Source of the DNA: Chitinophagales bacterium
GTDB taxonomy: Bacteria; Bacteroidota; Bacteroidia; Chitinophagales; Saprospiraceae
DNA: 64,000 nucleotides
NCBI GenBank assembly: GCA_026928325.1
Contig: JAIXKS010000011.1
Coordinates: 2,697-66,696 of the forward strand
Direction: 5' to 3'
Part shown: piece after piece, positions 36,664 through 45,746 of the stretch
How positions within the stretch are numbered: the first letter of the stretch is position 1
Layout of the letters: each line of letters starts with the position of its first letter
The notes under the pieces: generated by a model
The model's database searches: none
The model's input: only the letters and a program-made list of their open reading frames with translations
What the model was told of the DNA's origin: nothing
Position numbers and translations under genes: made by a program

Positions 36664-37314
36664 TTATTGTTCTGCAAACTCTAATTTATAAACGCTGCTA
36701 TCTCTTATCGCATCGTGTGACGAAAATGTTACATCTAAGTCTTTGACCAATCCAGTATCTAATCCGTAAACCCATCCATGAATCGATAATTCTTGACCTC
36801 TACTCCATGCTTGTTGAACTAATGAAGTGACACTTAAATTGAGTACTTGTTGTTTTATATTCCATTCAACAAAGCGGTCAAATCTTTCTTTTTCATTTTC
36901 TATAGATTCTATATCGGTTTTACGAAATTTATAGCTATCTTTAATATGTCTTATCCAATTGTCAATAATGCCATATGACGATTTTGCCATAGCGGCTTTT
37001 ACACCACCACATCCATAGTGTCCACATACAATGATATATTTTACTTTAAGGATATTTACAGAATAATCTAAGACACTTAACAAATTCATATCTGAGTGAA
37101 TGACCATATTAGCAATATTGCGATGAACGAAGACTTCTCCAGGTTGAGCTCCAATAATTTCATTAGCTGGTACCCTACTATCAGAACACCCAATCCATAA
37201 AAGTGGTGGACTTTGCGTATCTTTTAACTTCTTAAAGAAATCTGGATCTATCGCTAATTTTGAAGCGACCCATTGCTTATTATTATCTAAAATTTTGTTA
37301 TAAAAATCTGTCAT
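36664..37314 (-). CDS. can: beta-class carbonic anhydrase
   Basis: A 216-residue zinc enzyme that interconverts CO2 and bicarbonate. Zinc ligands and active site are visible: C43-S-D45-S-R47 (CSDSRVPANEI) and H99-x-x-C102 (CGHYGCGG), plus HRNIANMV. The ATG at 37314 is chosen: it lies 4 bp after the SulP stop codon and matches the family start MTDFYNKILDNN, whereas the longer frame runs into the SulP gene. Directly downstream of a SulP transporter, it probably traps or supplies bicarbonate together with it. Confidence 0.94.
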   Translation of the reverse strand: MTDFYNKILDNNKQWVASKLAIDPDFFKKLKDTQSPPLLWIGCSDSRVPANEIIGAQPGEVFVHRNIANMVIHSDMNLLSVLDYSVNILKVKYIIVCGHYGCGGVKAAMAKSSYGIIDNWIRHIKDSYKFRKTDIESIENEKERFDRFVEWNIKQQVLNLSVTSLVQQAWSRGQELSIHGWVYGLDTGLVKDLDVTFSSHDAIRDSSVYKLEFAEQ

Positions 37315-37318
37315 TTTG

Positions 37319-39046
37319 TTATGCTTTAATGTTTTGTAATTGTTTGGTTTTTGTTTTTGATCTCTTTTTTTCGTTACTTTCATCTGATTTCATTTCTGTA
37401 ATTAGCACACTTGATTCTTTATGTCGTTGTCTGTGTTTCATCAACAAATCGTGCTCAATAGAAACTTTACGAATATCTGTTTCTGTATTTTCAAGGTGAT
37501 AAGCTTCTTTAAAGCCAATGAATGTAACATGAATATTTTTTAGAGGAGCTCTAATATCTTTAAATTCTATTAGGCTATCAAGAATATCATGCGCTATATA
37601 CACGGTATCTGAGGCATTAATAATGACCTTGGATTGTTTTGGAATTGCATTTAATGTAAATAGAATAGCAGCTTTATTTAAGAATGAAACTTCTTGAGCT
37701 AAATGGATGTGGATAATATCACCATCCTCGTATTCTTCTTTACGAAAATAATATGCCCTTTTCATATTTCCTCTTAATATTGCAAAAATGCTTATCATCA
37801 TACCTAAAGCAACACCTATAAGTAAGTCTGTAAATACTACGGCCACTACAGTAGCAACAAAAGGCAGAAACTGGTATTTACCTTTATGAAAAAAATGCCG
37901 AAATACCGATGGTTTTGCTAATTTGTACCCAATTATTATTAAAATTGATGCCAGTACTGCCAAAGGTATTTTGTTTAATATCAGTGGAATAGACAATACG
38001 CTTACTAGTAATAATATACCATGAATAATAGTGGACATCTTGGATTTTGCTCCTGCATTTGCATTTGCCGACGAGCGAACTACTACTGAAGTCATCGGTA
38101 ATCCACCTAAAAGTGAACTTATAATATTCCCTATTCCTTGTGCTTTTAATTCAAGATCTGTATCCGTAAGTCTTTTTTGCGGATCCATTCGATCAGCGGC
38201 CTCAATACATAATAAGGTTTCTATAGACGCTACTATTGCAATTGTAATTGCTACAGTCCAAACCTCTTTATTAAATAGGCTTGAAAAGTTAAATCCATTT
38301 GAAAAGTTTAAAAAATCGGGTAAAATAAAGATTCCATTTAAATCTTTTAAACTAGTTATAATCGGAAGTTCAACAAGGTATTTTGATGATGTGATTGCAA
38401 ATTGACTTCCTGTCAATTTTAATAATTCGTTGACTAAAGTGCCTACAATTACAGCAACTAATGCTGCTGGAAGTAATTTAATTTTTTTAAATATCGTAAC
38501 CTTTTCCCAAATTAATATGATAATCATGGATAAAGCGGCAATTATTACCACACCGATTTGAATTTGAGTTAATGCTAAAGCGATATCTAAAAATATTGCA
38601 AAACCACTACCAACTTCTATATCCGATCCTAAAGCTTTCGGGATTTGTTTTATAAAAATGATGATTCCTATTCCTGCGAGCATGCCCTCTATTACATTAT
38701 TAGGAAAATAATTTGAAATAGTTCCAGCCTTTAAAAAACCTAATGCTAATTGTATTATACCTGCAAGAAATACTGCTGTAAGAAATACTTCAAAAGAACC
38801 TAATGACATTATAGCAGCAATGATAATAGCAGTTAGACCTGCTGCTGGGCCTGAGACACTAATATGTGAATCGGAAATTGATCCAATAATTATTCCTCCC
38901 ACAATTCCTGCAATGATCCCCGAAAATAATGGTGCACCCGATGCCATGGCTATCCCTAAACATAGTGGGAGTGCCACTAAAAAAACAACTAAACCTGATG
39001 AAAAATCATATCTCAGATTTTCAAAATAATTTATCTTTTTTGTCAT
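37319..39046 (-). CDS. SulP family anion transporter with STAS domain (putative bicarbonate transporter)
   Basis: A 575-residue SulP permease with about 12-14 membrane helices (residues 15-430). The SulP signature VSGPAAGLTAIIIAAI is at about residue 63 and the conserved GLPMTSVVVRSSANANAGAKS at about 315. A cytoplasmic STAS domain (about 440-540) and a charged Lys/Arg-rich tail follow. SulP proteins carry sulfate, bicarbonate or other anions; the linked carbonic anhydrase gene makes bicarbonate the best guess (BicA-like role, inference). Confidence 0.92.
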   Translation of the reverse strand: MTKKINYFENLRYDFSSGLVVFLVALPLCLGIAMASGAPLFSGIIAGIVGGIIIGSISDSHISVSGPAAGLTAIIIAAIMSLGSFEVFLTAVFLAGIIQLALGFLKAGTISNYFPNNVIEGMLAGIGIIIFIKQIPKALGSDIEVGSGFAIFLDIALALTQIQIGVVIIAALSMIIILIWEKVTIFKKIKLLPAALVAVIVGTLVNELLKLTGSQFAITSSKYLVELPIITSLKDLNGIFILPDFLNFSNGFNFSSLFNKEVWTVAITIAIVASIETLLCIEAADRMDPQKRLTDTDLELKAQGIGNIISSLLGGLPMTSVVVRSSANANAGAKSKMSTIIHGILLLVSVLSIPLILNKIPLAVLASILIIIGYKLAKPSVFRHFFHKGKYQFLPFVATVVAVVFTDLLIGVALGMMISIFAILRGNMKRAYYFRKEEYEDGDIIHIHLAQEVSFLNKAAILFTLNAIPKQSKVIINASDTVYIAHDILDSLIEFKDIRAPLKNIHVTFIGFKEAYHLENTETDIRKVSIEHDLLMKHRQRHKESSVLITEMKSDESNEKKRSKTKTKQLQNIKA

Positions 39047-39597
39047 AAATTATAAAATTAGTAATGAAAAATATGATAAAATTCTATTTTAATTTATTGA
39101 TAATTGTACAAAATGCCTTCCTTACGTTTAACTTATCATATAATCAATCTATTAAATGATTACTTTTTTAATAATTTTGGCGAAAAATATAGGGCTAAGT
39201 CGAATTATATTTTAATGTTCAACAGTAAATCCCTAGATTATACGAAATTGATTTTAGAATCAGTCCAAAGATTTTTTAAAAAATATATCAAAGTTCAAGG
39301 CAGAATATACGGTCATCGCCTTAGTGGTACTGAGAATTTCTAACCCAGAATTCATATGTTTTTCAATGAAGATTGCCTAATTTGAATGCCACCTTAGAAT
39401 TATCGCTCTTTTGATGTTCATAACGAAACCTAATGCATAATCAAGGTTTAAACGAAAAATAGTATGATATTTAAAAAACAAAAGAAGACAATGAATCCTA
39501 AGCTAAATTTTAGTCATTATCTGTTGTATGATAATGCTCAACCTGTACATTTCAATAAATTAAAATTCTTCGGCAATAAAAAAATTACCTTGATTTC
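39047..39597. other. 550-bp AT-rich region, no confident gene
   Basis: A 79-codon frame on the plus strand (39104-39343) and a 44-codon frame (39491-39625) exist, but neither shows a recognised motif, and the second overlaps the end of the small membrane protein on the other strand. The SulP promoter must lie at the left end. I leave both frames unannotated. Confidence 0.35.
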
Positions 39598-39891
39598 TTA
39601 TGCTAATTCGGGAGGCGGTAATTGAATTTCTGAAAATTCAAAATTGTACTTATGTTGAAAAGTAATTATAGCTTTTTTTGTAAAGATACTAAAGTTAGGA
39701 AGTCGGATTGAATTTAGGTCGGAAATGTAATCTTTTTTTATTTCAGACGGGTTTTTGTGGGTTTCTTCTTCTTCCTCAGCAAATGGTACGGCAATAATTA
39801 TGTTTATTTTATTACTTAAACTATTTACTATAGCAGGTAATATTATAAATGACATAAAAATAACTAATAATGTAAGTGCTTTTGTTCTCAT
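39598..39891 (-). CDS. small membrane-anchored protein with acidic (EEEEE) and PPPE motifs
   Basis: A 97-residue protein: one N-terminal hydrophobic segment (about 5-25, LTLLVIFMSFIILPAIV), then VPFAEEEEETHKNPSE, a polar middle and a C-terminal IQLPPPELA. Short proteins with this layout (helix, acidic run after VAF/VPF, PPPE near the end) are familiar from Bacteroidota genomes as uncharacterised proteins. The ATG at 39891 is preferred over 39927 because it begins directly at the hydrophobic segment. Function unknown. Confidence 0.6.
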   Translation of the reverse strand: MRTKALTLLVIFMSFIILPAIVNSLSNKINIIIAVPFAEEEEETHKNPSEIKKDYISDLNSIRLPNFSIFTKKAIITFQHKYNFEFSEIQLPPPELA

Positions 39892-40259
39892 TATGGGCAA
39901 ATTTATAACATTTAATGTTTTTGGCAAAAATGAATTTAAAATTTTAGAAAAAAATTAACAATTATTGAGTTCGCTTTACGATTATAAATAGAGATTGCGC
40001 ATTTGAAATGAAAAATGATTTTAACTTTTTATTCTCTAAAATTTGATTGATTTACAAAAGATATAAAGAATTATTTTAAGTATTTTTTGTCTCTGATATA
40101 AATATTTTTCTTAAATATCGGTCAATTTTTTTTCATAGGTATAATTCATTTTTTCTATATTTTATTAATATTCAGCGTCCTTTCTTTACTTTCTCTGACA
40201 TATTGTCACTCAATTAAAAAAAGTATCGTAATTTTGCATTCTTATAAATTTTTGGTAAG
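39892..40259. other. AT-rich divergent promoter region
   Basis: Between the small membrane protein (minus strand) and miaB (plus strand). Apart from a -7 box for miaB (TAATTTTG, 40229-40236) I see no gene or repeat. Confidence 0.35.
40229..40236 (+). promoter_or_regulatory. candidate -7 box (TAATTTTG) for miaB
   Basis: TAATTTTG is 24 bp before the miaB ATG; a TTG at 40203-40205 is a possible -33 element with slightly long spacing (23 bp). Confidence 0.4.
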
Positions 40260-41702
40260 ATGAAGTTGTATGACGATAATGTGACCCTCACAGGTATAAA
40301 GAAAGAAATTGACGAAAATAAGCAAGGCGAGGCTTTGTATTATGATTATAATGATACGGGACAACGCAAATTCTATATAGAGTCTTATGGATGTGCCATG
40401 AATTTTAGCGATTCGGAAATCGTAGCTTCTATCCTGTCTAAAGAAGGTTATGGACCAACACGGGATATGGAAAATGCGGATTTGATCCTCATTAATACGT
40501 GTTCTGTACGTGAAAAAGCAGAAGATACAGTCAGAAACAGACTCAAGATATTCAATAATCTAAAAAATAAAAAACCCGAACTTTTGGTTGGTGTACTCGG
40601 CTGTATGGCAGAGCGACTCAAATCTAAATTGTTGGAAGAGGAGAAGCTGGTCGATTTAGTGGTAGGACCGGACGCATATAGGGACTTGCCTAATCTTTTG
40701 GCTCGGGTAGAAGATGGAGAAAAGGGTATCAATGTCTTACTTTCAAGGGAAGAAACGTATGCGGATATTTCGCCACTGAGATTGGATTCTAATGGTATCG
40801 TAGGATTTATTTCTATCATGCGTGGATGTGATAATATGTGTACTTTTTGTGTAGTACCCTTTACAAGAGGGCGGGAGCGTAGCAGAGATCCTTATAGTAT
40901 CGTAGCGGAAGCGACCGACTTGTATAATCGCGGGTTTAGAGATGTGACACTTTTGGGACAAAATGTGGACTCGTATAAGTGGACATCTCCCGATGAAAAC
41001 GAACATGTCAATTTTGCGCAATTGTTAGAGCGAGTTGCACAGATTCACCCGGATTTGAGGATTCGTTTTTCAACTTCTCACCCTAAGGATATCACAGATG
41101 AGGTGCTATATACGATGGCAAATCACGAGAATATTTGCAAATATATTCACTTACCGGTTCAATCTGGTAATAGCCGTATCCTTAAATTGATGAATAGAAC
41201 TTATGATCGCGAATGGTATATGGATCGTGTAAATGCGATTTATAGGATTATTCCGGACTGTGCGATTTCTTCAGATATGATCGCAGGTTTTTGTAGTGAG
41301 ACGGAGGAGGAACACCAAGATACGATTAGCATGATGCACTTTGTAAAGTATAGCATGTCCTATATGTTTTTCTATTCAGAACGCCCGGGTACTTTGGCAG
41401 CAAAAAAATTGGCCGATGATGTGCCGGAAGAAGTGAAAAAACGAAGACTTCAGGAGATCATTGATACGCAAAATAAAATTTCCGCAGAGGCAAATGCCAA
41501 TGATGTTGGCAAAGTCTTTAAAGTGCTAATTGAAGGAAATTCTCGTCGTTCTGATGAAGAATTTAAGGGTAGAAACAGCCAAAATAAAATGATAAATTTC
41601 CCTAAAGGTGAAGGCTTGAAAGCAGGAGATTATTGTTGGGTAAAAGTTACAGAAGCAACGTCAGCATCGCTAAGAGGTGAGCTTGCAGAGCCGATTGCCT
41701 GA
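40260..41702 (+). CDS. miaB: tRNA (N6-isopentenyl adenosine(37)-C2)-methylthiotransferase
   Basis: A 480-residue radical-SAM enzyme that adds the methylthio group to i6A37 of tRNA. The UPF0004 N-terminal domain has its three cluster cysteines ([33 protein letters not shown]). The radical SAM core has [20 protein letters not shown] (CxxxCxxC), followed by a C-terminal TRAM domain. It heads a conserved Bacteroidota gene order, with the sigma-54 activator next. Confidence 0.96.
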   Translation: MKLYDDNVTLTGIKKEIDENKQGEALYYDYNDTGQRKFYIESYGCAMNFSDSEIVASILSKEGYGPTRDMENADLILINTCSVREKAEDTVRNRLKIFNNLKNKKPELLVGVLGCMAERLKSKLLEEEKLVDLVVGPDAYRDLPNLLARVEDGEKGINVLLSREETYADISPLRLDSNGIVGFISIMRGCDNMCTFCVVPFTRGRERSRDPYSIVAEATDLYNRGFRDVTLLGQNVDSYKWTSPDENEHVNFAQLLERVAQIHPDLRIRFSTSHPKDITDEVLYTMANHENICKYIHLPVQSGNSRILKLMNRTYDREWYMDRVNAIYRIIPDCAISSDMIAGFCSETEEEHQDTISMMHFVKYSMSYMFFYSERPGTLAAKKLADDVPEEVKKRRLQEIIDTQNKISAEANANDVGKVFKVLIEGNSRRSDEEFKGRNSQNKMINFPKGEGLKAGDYCWVKVTEATSASLRGELAEPIA

Positions 41703-41851
41703 TGGTTTCTTCCTTGACGAAAGGAATCTTTTCGGCGTACTTTGTTTAAATGAATTTGAGTAGGAAGAATGAGTTGAAGGCCATAGCAGGAAAAGGAAAG
41801 AGAAAATAAGTAAAATTTAATTTTTTGACGCATTATAAAAACCGATATTAA

Positions 41852-43123
41852 TTGAATCTTCAGGGTGTAAAGCAAAGGTTTGGAATTATAGGAAGATCTC
41901 CGTTGTTGGAGCGGGCGCTGGAAACGGCGGTTCGAGTTGCACCAACGGATTTGACCGTTCTCATTCAAGGGGAGAGCGGTGTAGGTAAAGAGGTGTTTAG
42001 CCGGATTATCCATGAGATGTCTATTCGCAAGCACAATAGCTTCATAGCTATCAACTGTGGCGCTATACCTCCTGGAACGATAAATTCGGAACTCTTCGGG
42101 CACGAAAAAGGATCGTTTACCGGTGCTATGGGTGAGCGCAAAGGATATTTTGAAACCGTCAATGGTGGTACCATTTTTTTGGATGAAGTCGGTGAAATGC
42201 CGTTAGATACTCAAGCTTTTCTATTGCGTGTACTTGAAAATGGCGAGTTTCTACGGGTGGGTTCCTCTAAGGTCCAGACCACGGATGTACGGGTTGTAGC
42301 GGCGACTAATGTGAATCTCGAATCCAAAATAGAATCCGGTAAATTTAGAGAAGACTTATATTACAGACTCAATACAGTGCCGATTAGAGTTCCAGCCTTG
42401 CATGAGCGAAGAGATGACATCTATATGTTGTTTCGAAAATTTGCCGGAGACTTTGCTGAGAAATATCGGACAGAATCTATATCGCTGACCACGGAAGCAC
42501 GTATTTTATTTGAAAATTATCGCTGGCCAGGTAATATTCGAGAACTTAAAAATGTCGTAGAACAATTGAGCGTCCTCAGCGAACGCAAGGAAATAGACGC
42601 GGAACTATTAGTGGATTTGGTTCCACAAATTAAAAACCGATTACTGCCTTCAAAGCAAGGTGACCTAGGAAGCGGTGGAGAATCGGGGTTTCAAGAGCGG
42701 GAGATTATCTTTAAGTTTTTGCTTGAAATGAAAAATGATTTGAGCGACCTTAAATCCCTATTTTACGAATTGATACGGACGAATAATCTTACATTGCCGG
42801 ATATTTCTAAGATTAAGTCGGTACCCAATCATGGTTTTAGTGGAGACTATTTTATTCCAAAGAGTTATGAAAGCGATTTGCAAGATCCAGGTATTCCTGT
42901 CTTTGATGACGGCAAGCCGATTATCATTCATGGCAAAGATGTGGCAAGCTATCATGACTCCGAAGACGTAGAAGAAATCCTTTCGCTAGAAGAAATGGAA
43001 AAGGAGATGATCAAAAAGGCCTTAAAAAAGTTCAATAACCGAAGAAAAGATGCCGCTGAAGAATTGGGTATCTCTGAACGAACCTTATATAGGAAAATAA
43101 AGGAATACAATATTCAAGATTAA
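41852..43123 (+). CDS. sigma-54-dependent transcriptional activator without receiver domain
   Basis: A 423-residue AAA+ activator. It begins directly with the ATPase domain (about 10-240): Walker A GESGVGKE, the sigma-54 contact loop GSFTGA, and Walker B FLDEVGE. There is a ~140-residue linker without recognisable domain, then a Fis-type helix-turn-helix at the C-terminus (KDAAEELGISERTLYRKIKEY). There is no N-terminal sensor or receiver domain, so activity must be controlled by other means. The start is TTG at 41852. Position after miaB is conserved in Bacteroidota; lptE, which often follows there, is absent here. Confidence 0.9.
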   Translation: MNLQGVKQRFGIIGRSPLLERALETAVRVAPTDLTVLIQGESGVGKEVFSRIIHEMSIRKHNSFIAINCGAIPPGTINSELFGHEKGSFTGAMGERKGYFETVNGGTIFLDEVGEMPLDTQAFLLRVLENGEFLRVGSSKVQTTDVRVVAATNVNLESKIESGKFREDLYYRLNTVPIRVPALHERRDDIYMLFRKFAGDFAEKYRTESISLTTEARILFENYRWPGNIRELKNVVEQLSVLSERKEIDAELLVDLVPQIKNRLLPSKQGDLGSGGESGFQEREIIFKFLLEMKNDLSDLKSLFYELIRTNNLTLPDISKIKSVPNHGFSGDYFIPKSYESDLQDPGIPVFDDGKPIIIHGKDVASYHDSEDVEEILSLEEMEKEMIKKALKKFNNRRKDAAEELGISERTLYRKIKEYNIQD

Positions 43124-43162
43124 ATAATAGATGCATTTTGCAATTTAACCGATAAAAATATG

Positions 43163-43170
43163 TAATTTTG
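43163..43170 (+). promoter_or_regulatory. candidate -7 box (TAATTTTG) for lemA
   Basis: TAATTTTG about 93 bp before the lemA ATG, with a TTTG at 43137-43140 (spacing 22 bp, a little long). Confidence 0.35.
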
Positions 43171-43262
43171 TCCGATATGAAAGGTTGTTCGTCGGAATTT
43201 TTGCGAATGTAGAACTATTATAGAAAGAATGTTGTTTTTGATAAAAATAAAATAATAATATT

Positions 43263-43817
43263 ATGTGGATTTTAATCGGAGTTTTACTTGTTTTGGGGCT
43301 TTGGGTCATGTCAATGTATAACAAATTGGTATCCCTAAAAAATAGAGTTCAAGAAGGATGGTCAGGTATTGATGTTCAGTTGAAACGCAGATATGATTTA
43401 ATACCGAACTTGGTCAATACAGTAAAAGGCTATGCAGCTCATGAGAGTGATACTTTAGAAAAGGTGATTCAAGCTCGTAATATGGCGATGAGTGCAGGAA
43501 GTAGTGGAGATGTCAATGCTCAAGCACAAGCTGAAAATGCTTTGGCAGGTACGTTAAAGTCTTTATTTGCTTTAGCTGAAAGTTATCCGGACTTGAAAGC
43601 GAATACAAGCTTTTTGCAGTTGCAGAATACTTTGGGCGAAATCGAAGAAAATTTGAGTAATGCCAGAAGATACTATAATGCGCTTGTAAGGGATAATAAT
43701 ACAGCTGTAGAATCCTTCCCTTCTAATCTCATTGCAAATCAATTTCATTTTGGTAAGTTTGATTTCTTCGAGATTGATAATGATGCAGAAAGAAGTAATC
43801 CTGTAGTACAGTTTTAA
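43263..43817 (+). CDS. LemA family protein
   Basis: A 184-residue LemA protein: one N-terminal membrane helix (about 2-18, WILIGVLLVLGLWVMS), then the hallmark YNKLVSLKNRVQEGWSGIDV and QLKRRYDLIPNLVNTVKGYA, and NARRYYNALVRDNN. The C-terminal helical bundle lies outside the inner membrane. Biochemical function is unknown. LemA genes are usually paired with a TPM or DUF2207 membrane protein gene, as here (31 bp gap). Confidence 0.94.
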   Translation: MWILIGVLLVLGLWVMSMYNKLVSLKNRVQEGWSGIDVQLKRRYDLIPNLVNTVKGYAAHESDTLEKVIQARNMAMSAGSSGDVNAQAQAENALAGTLKSLFALAESYPDLKANTSFLQLQNTLGEIEENLSNARRYYNALVRDNNTAVESFPSNLIANQFHFGKFDFFEIDNDAERSNPVVQF

Positions 43818-43848
43818 AAAACGAAGCTCCTTTCAATTTTTGTAATTC

Positions 43849-45531
43849 ATGATAAAGGTTCAATATATTTGGCTTTGGGTAATCATTTTGTTTTCACCAA
43901 GTTTGGTGCAGGCTCAAGATTATATTATTAAGGATTACAAAATAAATATTTTAATTCGAGGCTCAGAAGGAATTTTTGAAGTGGATGAAGTCCTCCAAGT
44001 AAAGTTTAGAGAGCCTCGACATGGTATTTATCGGCATATTCCGGTTAATTATCGTATCAAAGGCGAAAAAGCATCCATCGATGTTTTTGATATCCGAGTT
44101 CCGGATTATCAGTTTTCGGTTTCCTCTCAAGGAAATAATAAAGTGATACGAATCGGTGATCCCGACATCTATGTAGATGATGTTCAAACTTACCATATCC
44201 AATATAAGGTAAAAAACGCCTTTATGTTTATGGATGAATGGACCGAGTTTTATTGGAACTTAAACGGTACTGAAACGAATACAACGACCGATCATTTGTC
44301 TTTTACGATTCAGTTGGATAAGTCCATTCCGATGAGTGAGCAAGATTACTTTGTGCGTACGGGAAGTTTAGGTGATCAAGATAAAGATGCCACTATGTCG
44401 TATTATCTCAATACATTTACGGGTAGTACTACAAAGCAATTAGAGGCATACGAAGGTGTAACGGTTGGGATTAAGTTACCTTATGATTATGTAAAAAGAC
44501 CGTCGGCCTTTGAATTATGGTTGAAGGAATATGGGATATTGAGTTTTAGTAGTTTGATATTTTTGCTGTCGTCTGGGATTTTTTACCGATTATGGTCAAA
44601 GTTTGGAAAGGACTATCCGATAATTAAGGCCGTCGAATTCATGCCACCTAAGGAGTTGAACCCTTCGGAAGCCGGAGTTATCATTGACGAAAAGGCGGAT
44701 AGCGTAGATATTATGGCATTGTTACCCTATTGGGCGCAAATGGGAAAGCTCACTATAGAGCGGATTCCTAAAAGGTGGGGCAAGGATGATCACCGGTTAA
44801 CACGATTAGAAGCACTAGACAGTAATGCGGCACCCTATGAGCAAATCGTTTTTCAGCGGTTGTTTAAAGATGGCAATTCGGTCTTGATTTCATCACTTGA
44901 AAATAGCTTTTATGAATATATGAAGTCAGCCCGTGAGTCTTTGAAAACCCATGTTCAAAATATGGGCGTGTACTATCCGATATCGATTAAATTACAGGTG
45001 TATCTAACCTTTATTTCTGTGGGTTTGACGTTCTTGGCTATTTTTCTTACTATGGTGGTGGGATCATTAATGTTGGGTATAGCTATAGGCATGAGTGGAG
45101 TTGTCGGAATGATTGCTGCTGCAAATATGTTGAAGAAGAATGAATATGGCGTTCAACTCTATCAGAAAGTCAACGGTTTTAAAATGTTTGTCAAATCGGC
45201 GGATAAAGATAGAATCGAACGTTTATTGAAAGAGAATCCGGATTATTTTGAAAAGACACTTCCCTATGCGATGGTTTTTGGATACGCCAAACAATGGAGC
45301 CAGAAATTTGATGGATTACTCCTCGAACCACCAAAATGGTATATAACGCCAGGCGGATTTTATGATGGAGGCAGGTTTATGCCTTCGGACTTTGGAAGTT
45401 CATTTGATTCAGGTATTCGAGATATTCAAAGTGCTTTTTCTAGTGCGCCTTCTTCGGATGGTGGTGGTTTTTCTGGTGGTGGCGGCTTCTCAGGCGGCGG
45501 CTTCGGTGGTGGTGGTACTGGAAGTTGGTGA
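43849..45531 (+). CDS. DUF2207 domain-containing membrane protein
   Basis: A 560-residue membrane protein. A signal peptide (1-23, ending VQAQ) is followed by an extracytoplasmic DUF2207 domain (about 25-205; IYRHIPVNYRIKG, EFYWNLNGTE), a membrane helix (about 230-250), a cytoplasmic part, two more helices (about 380-425), and a glycine-serine-rich C-terminus. The Gly-rich tail is also seen in TPM-type LemA partners. Its function together with LemA is not known. Confidence 0.88.
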   Translation: MIKVQYIWLWVIILFSPSLVQAQDYIIKDYKINILIRGSEGIFEVDEVLQVKFREPRHGIYRHIPVNYRIKGEKASIDVFDIRVPDYQFSVSSQGNNKVIRIGDPDIYVDDVQTYHIQYKVKNAFMFMDEWTEFYWNLNGTETNTTTDHLSFTIQLDKSIPMSEQDYFVRTGSLGDQDKDATMSYYLNTFTGSTTKQLEAYEGVTVGIKLPYDYVKRPSAFELWLKEYGILSFSSLIFLLSSGIFYRLWSKFGKDYPIIKAVEFMPPKELNPSEAGVIIDEKADSVDIMALLPYWAQMGKLTIERIPKRWGKDDHRLTRLEALDSNAAPYEQIVFQRLFKDGNSVLISSLENSFYEYMKSARESLKTHVQNMGVYYPISIKLQVYLTFISVGLTFLAIFLTMVVGSLMLGIAIGMSGVVGMIAAANMLKKNEYGVQLYQKVNGFKMFVKSADKDRIERLLKENPDYFEKTLPYAMVFGYAKQWSQKFDGLLLEPPKWYITPGGFYDGGRFMPSDFGSSFDSGIRDIQSAFSSAPSSDGGGFSGGGGFSGGGFGGGGTGSW

Positions 45532-45692
45532 TTTTTTTGGTTGTCGGTTGACAGTTGAAGTTTAAATGTTTAAGGGTGTAAAGGTGTAAATTCCAATAAC
45601 TAACCGTTATCAACTTTCAATTCTCTATTGTCCATTATCCATTATCCGCTGTCAACTGTCCATGGTCAATTTATTAAAGATATTAGCTTAGA
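45532..45692. repeat. short-word repeats and inverted segments (TTGTCCATTATCC-like)
   Basis: Between the DUF2207 gene and the ATPase pseudogene, words such as gtcc-attatcc-attatcc and gttgacagttg/caactgtc recur in both orientations, similar in style to the arrays at 21839 and 59030. Non-coding. Confidence 0.45.
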
Positions 45693-45727
45693 ATCATTAA
45701 AACTTGCATTTGGCAAGTTTTAATGAT
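45693..45727. terminator. perfect 15-bp stem hairpin
   Basis: ATCATTAAAACTTGC and GCAAGTTTTAATGAT pair perfectly around a 5-nt loop. It lies just before the ATPase pseudogene start and after the lemA-DUF2207 pair, so it is most simply a (bidirectional) terminator; a structured leader of the ATPase gene is the alternative. Confidence 0.6.
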
Positions 45728-45746
45728 TTGAGTGTATCATTTCCCT

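Noticed and set aside
39104-39343. 79-codon frame as a small gene or transposase remnant
   Set aside because: No motif, no recognisable homology and AT-rich composition that readily gives such frames.
41630-42103. 157-codon minus-strand frame
   Set aside because: Shadow of the miaB end and the sigma-54 activator; no conserved features.
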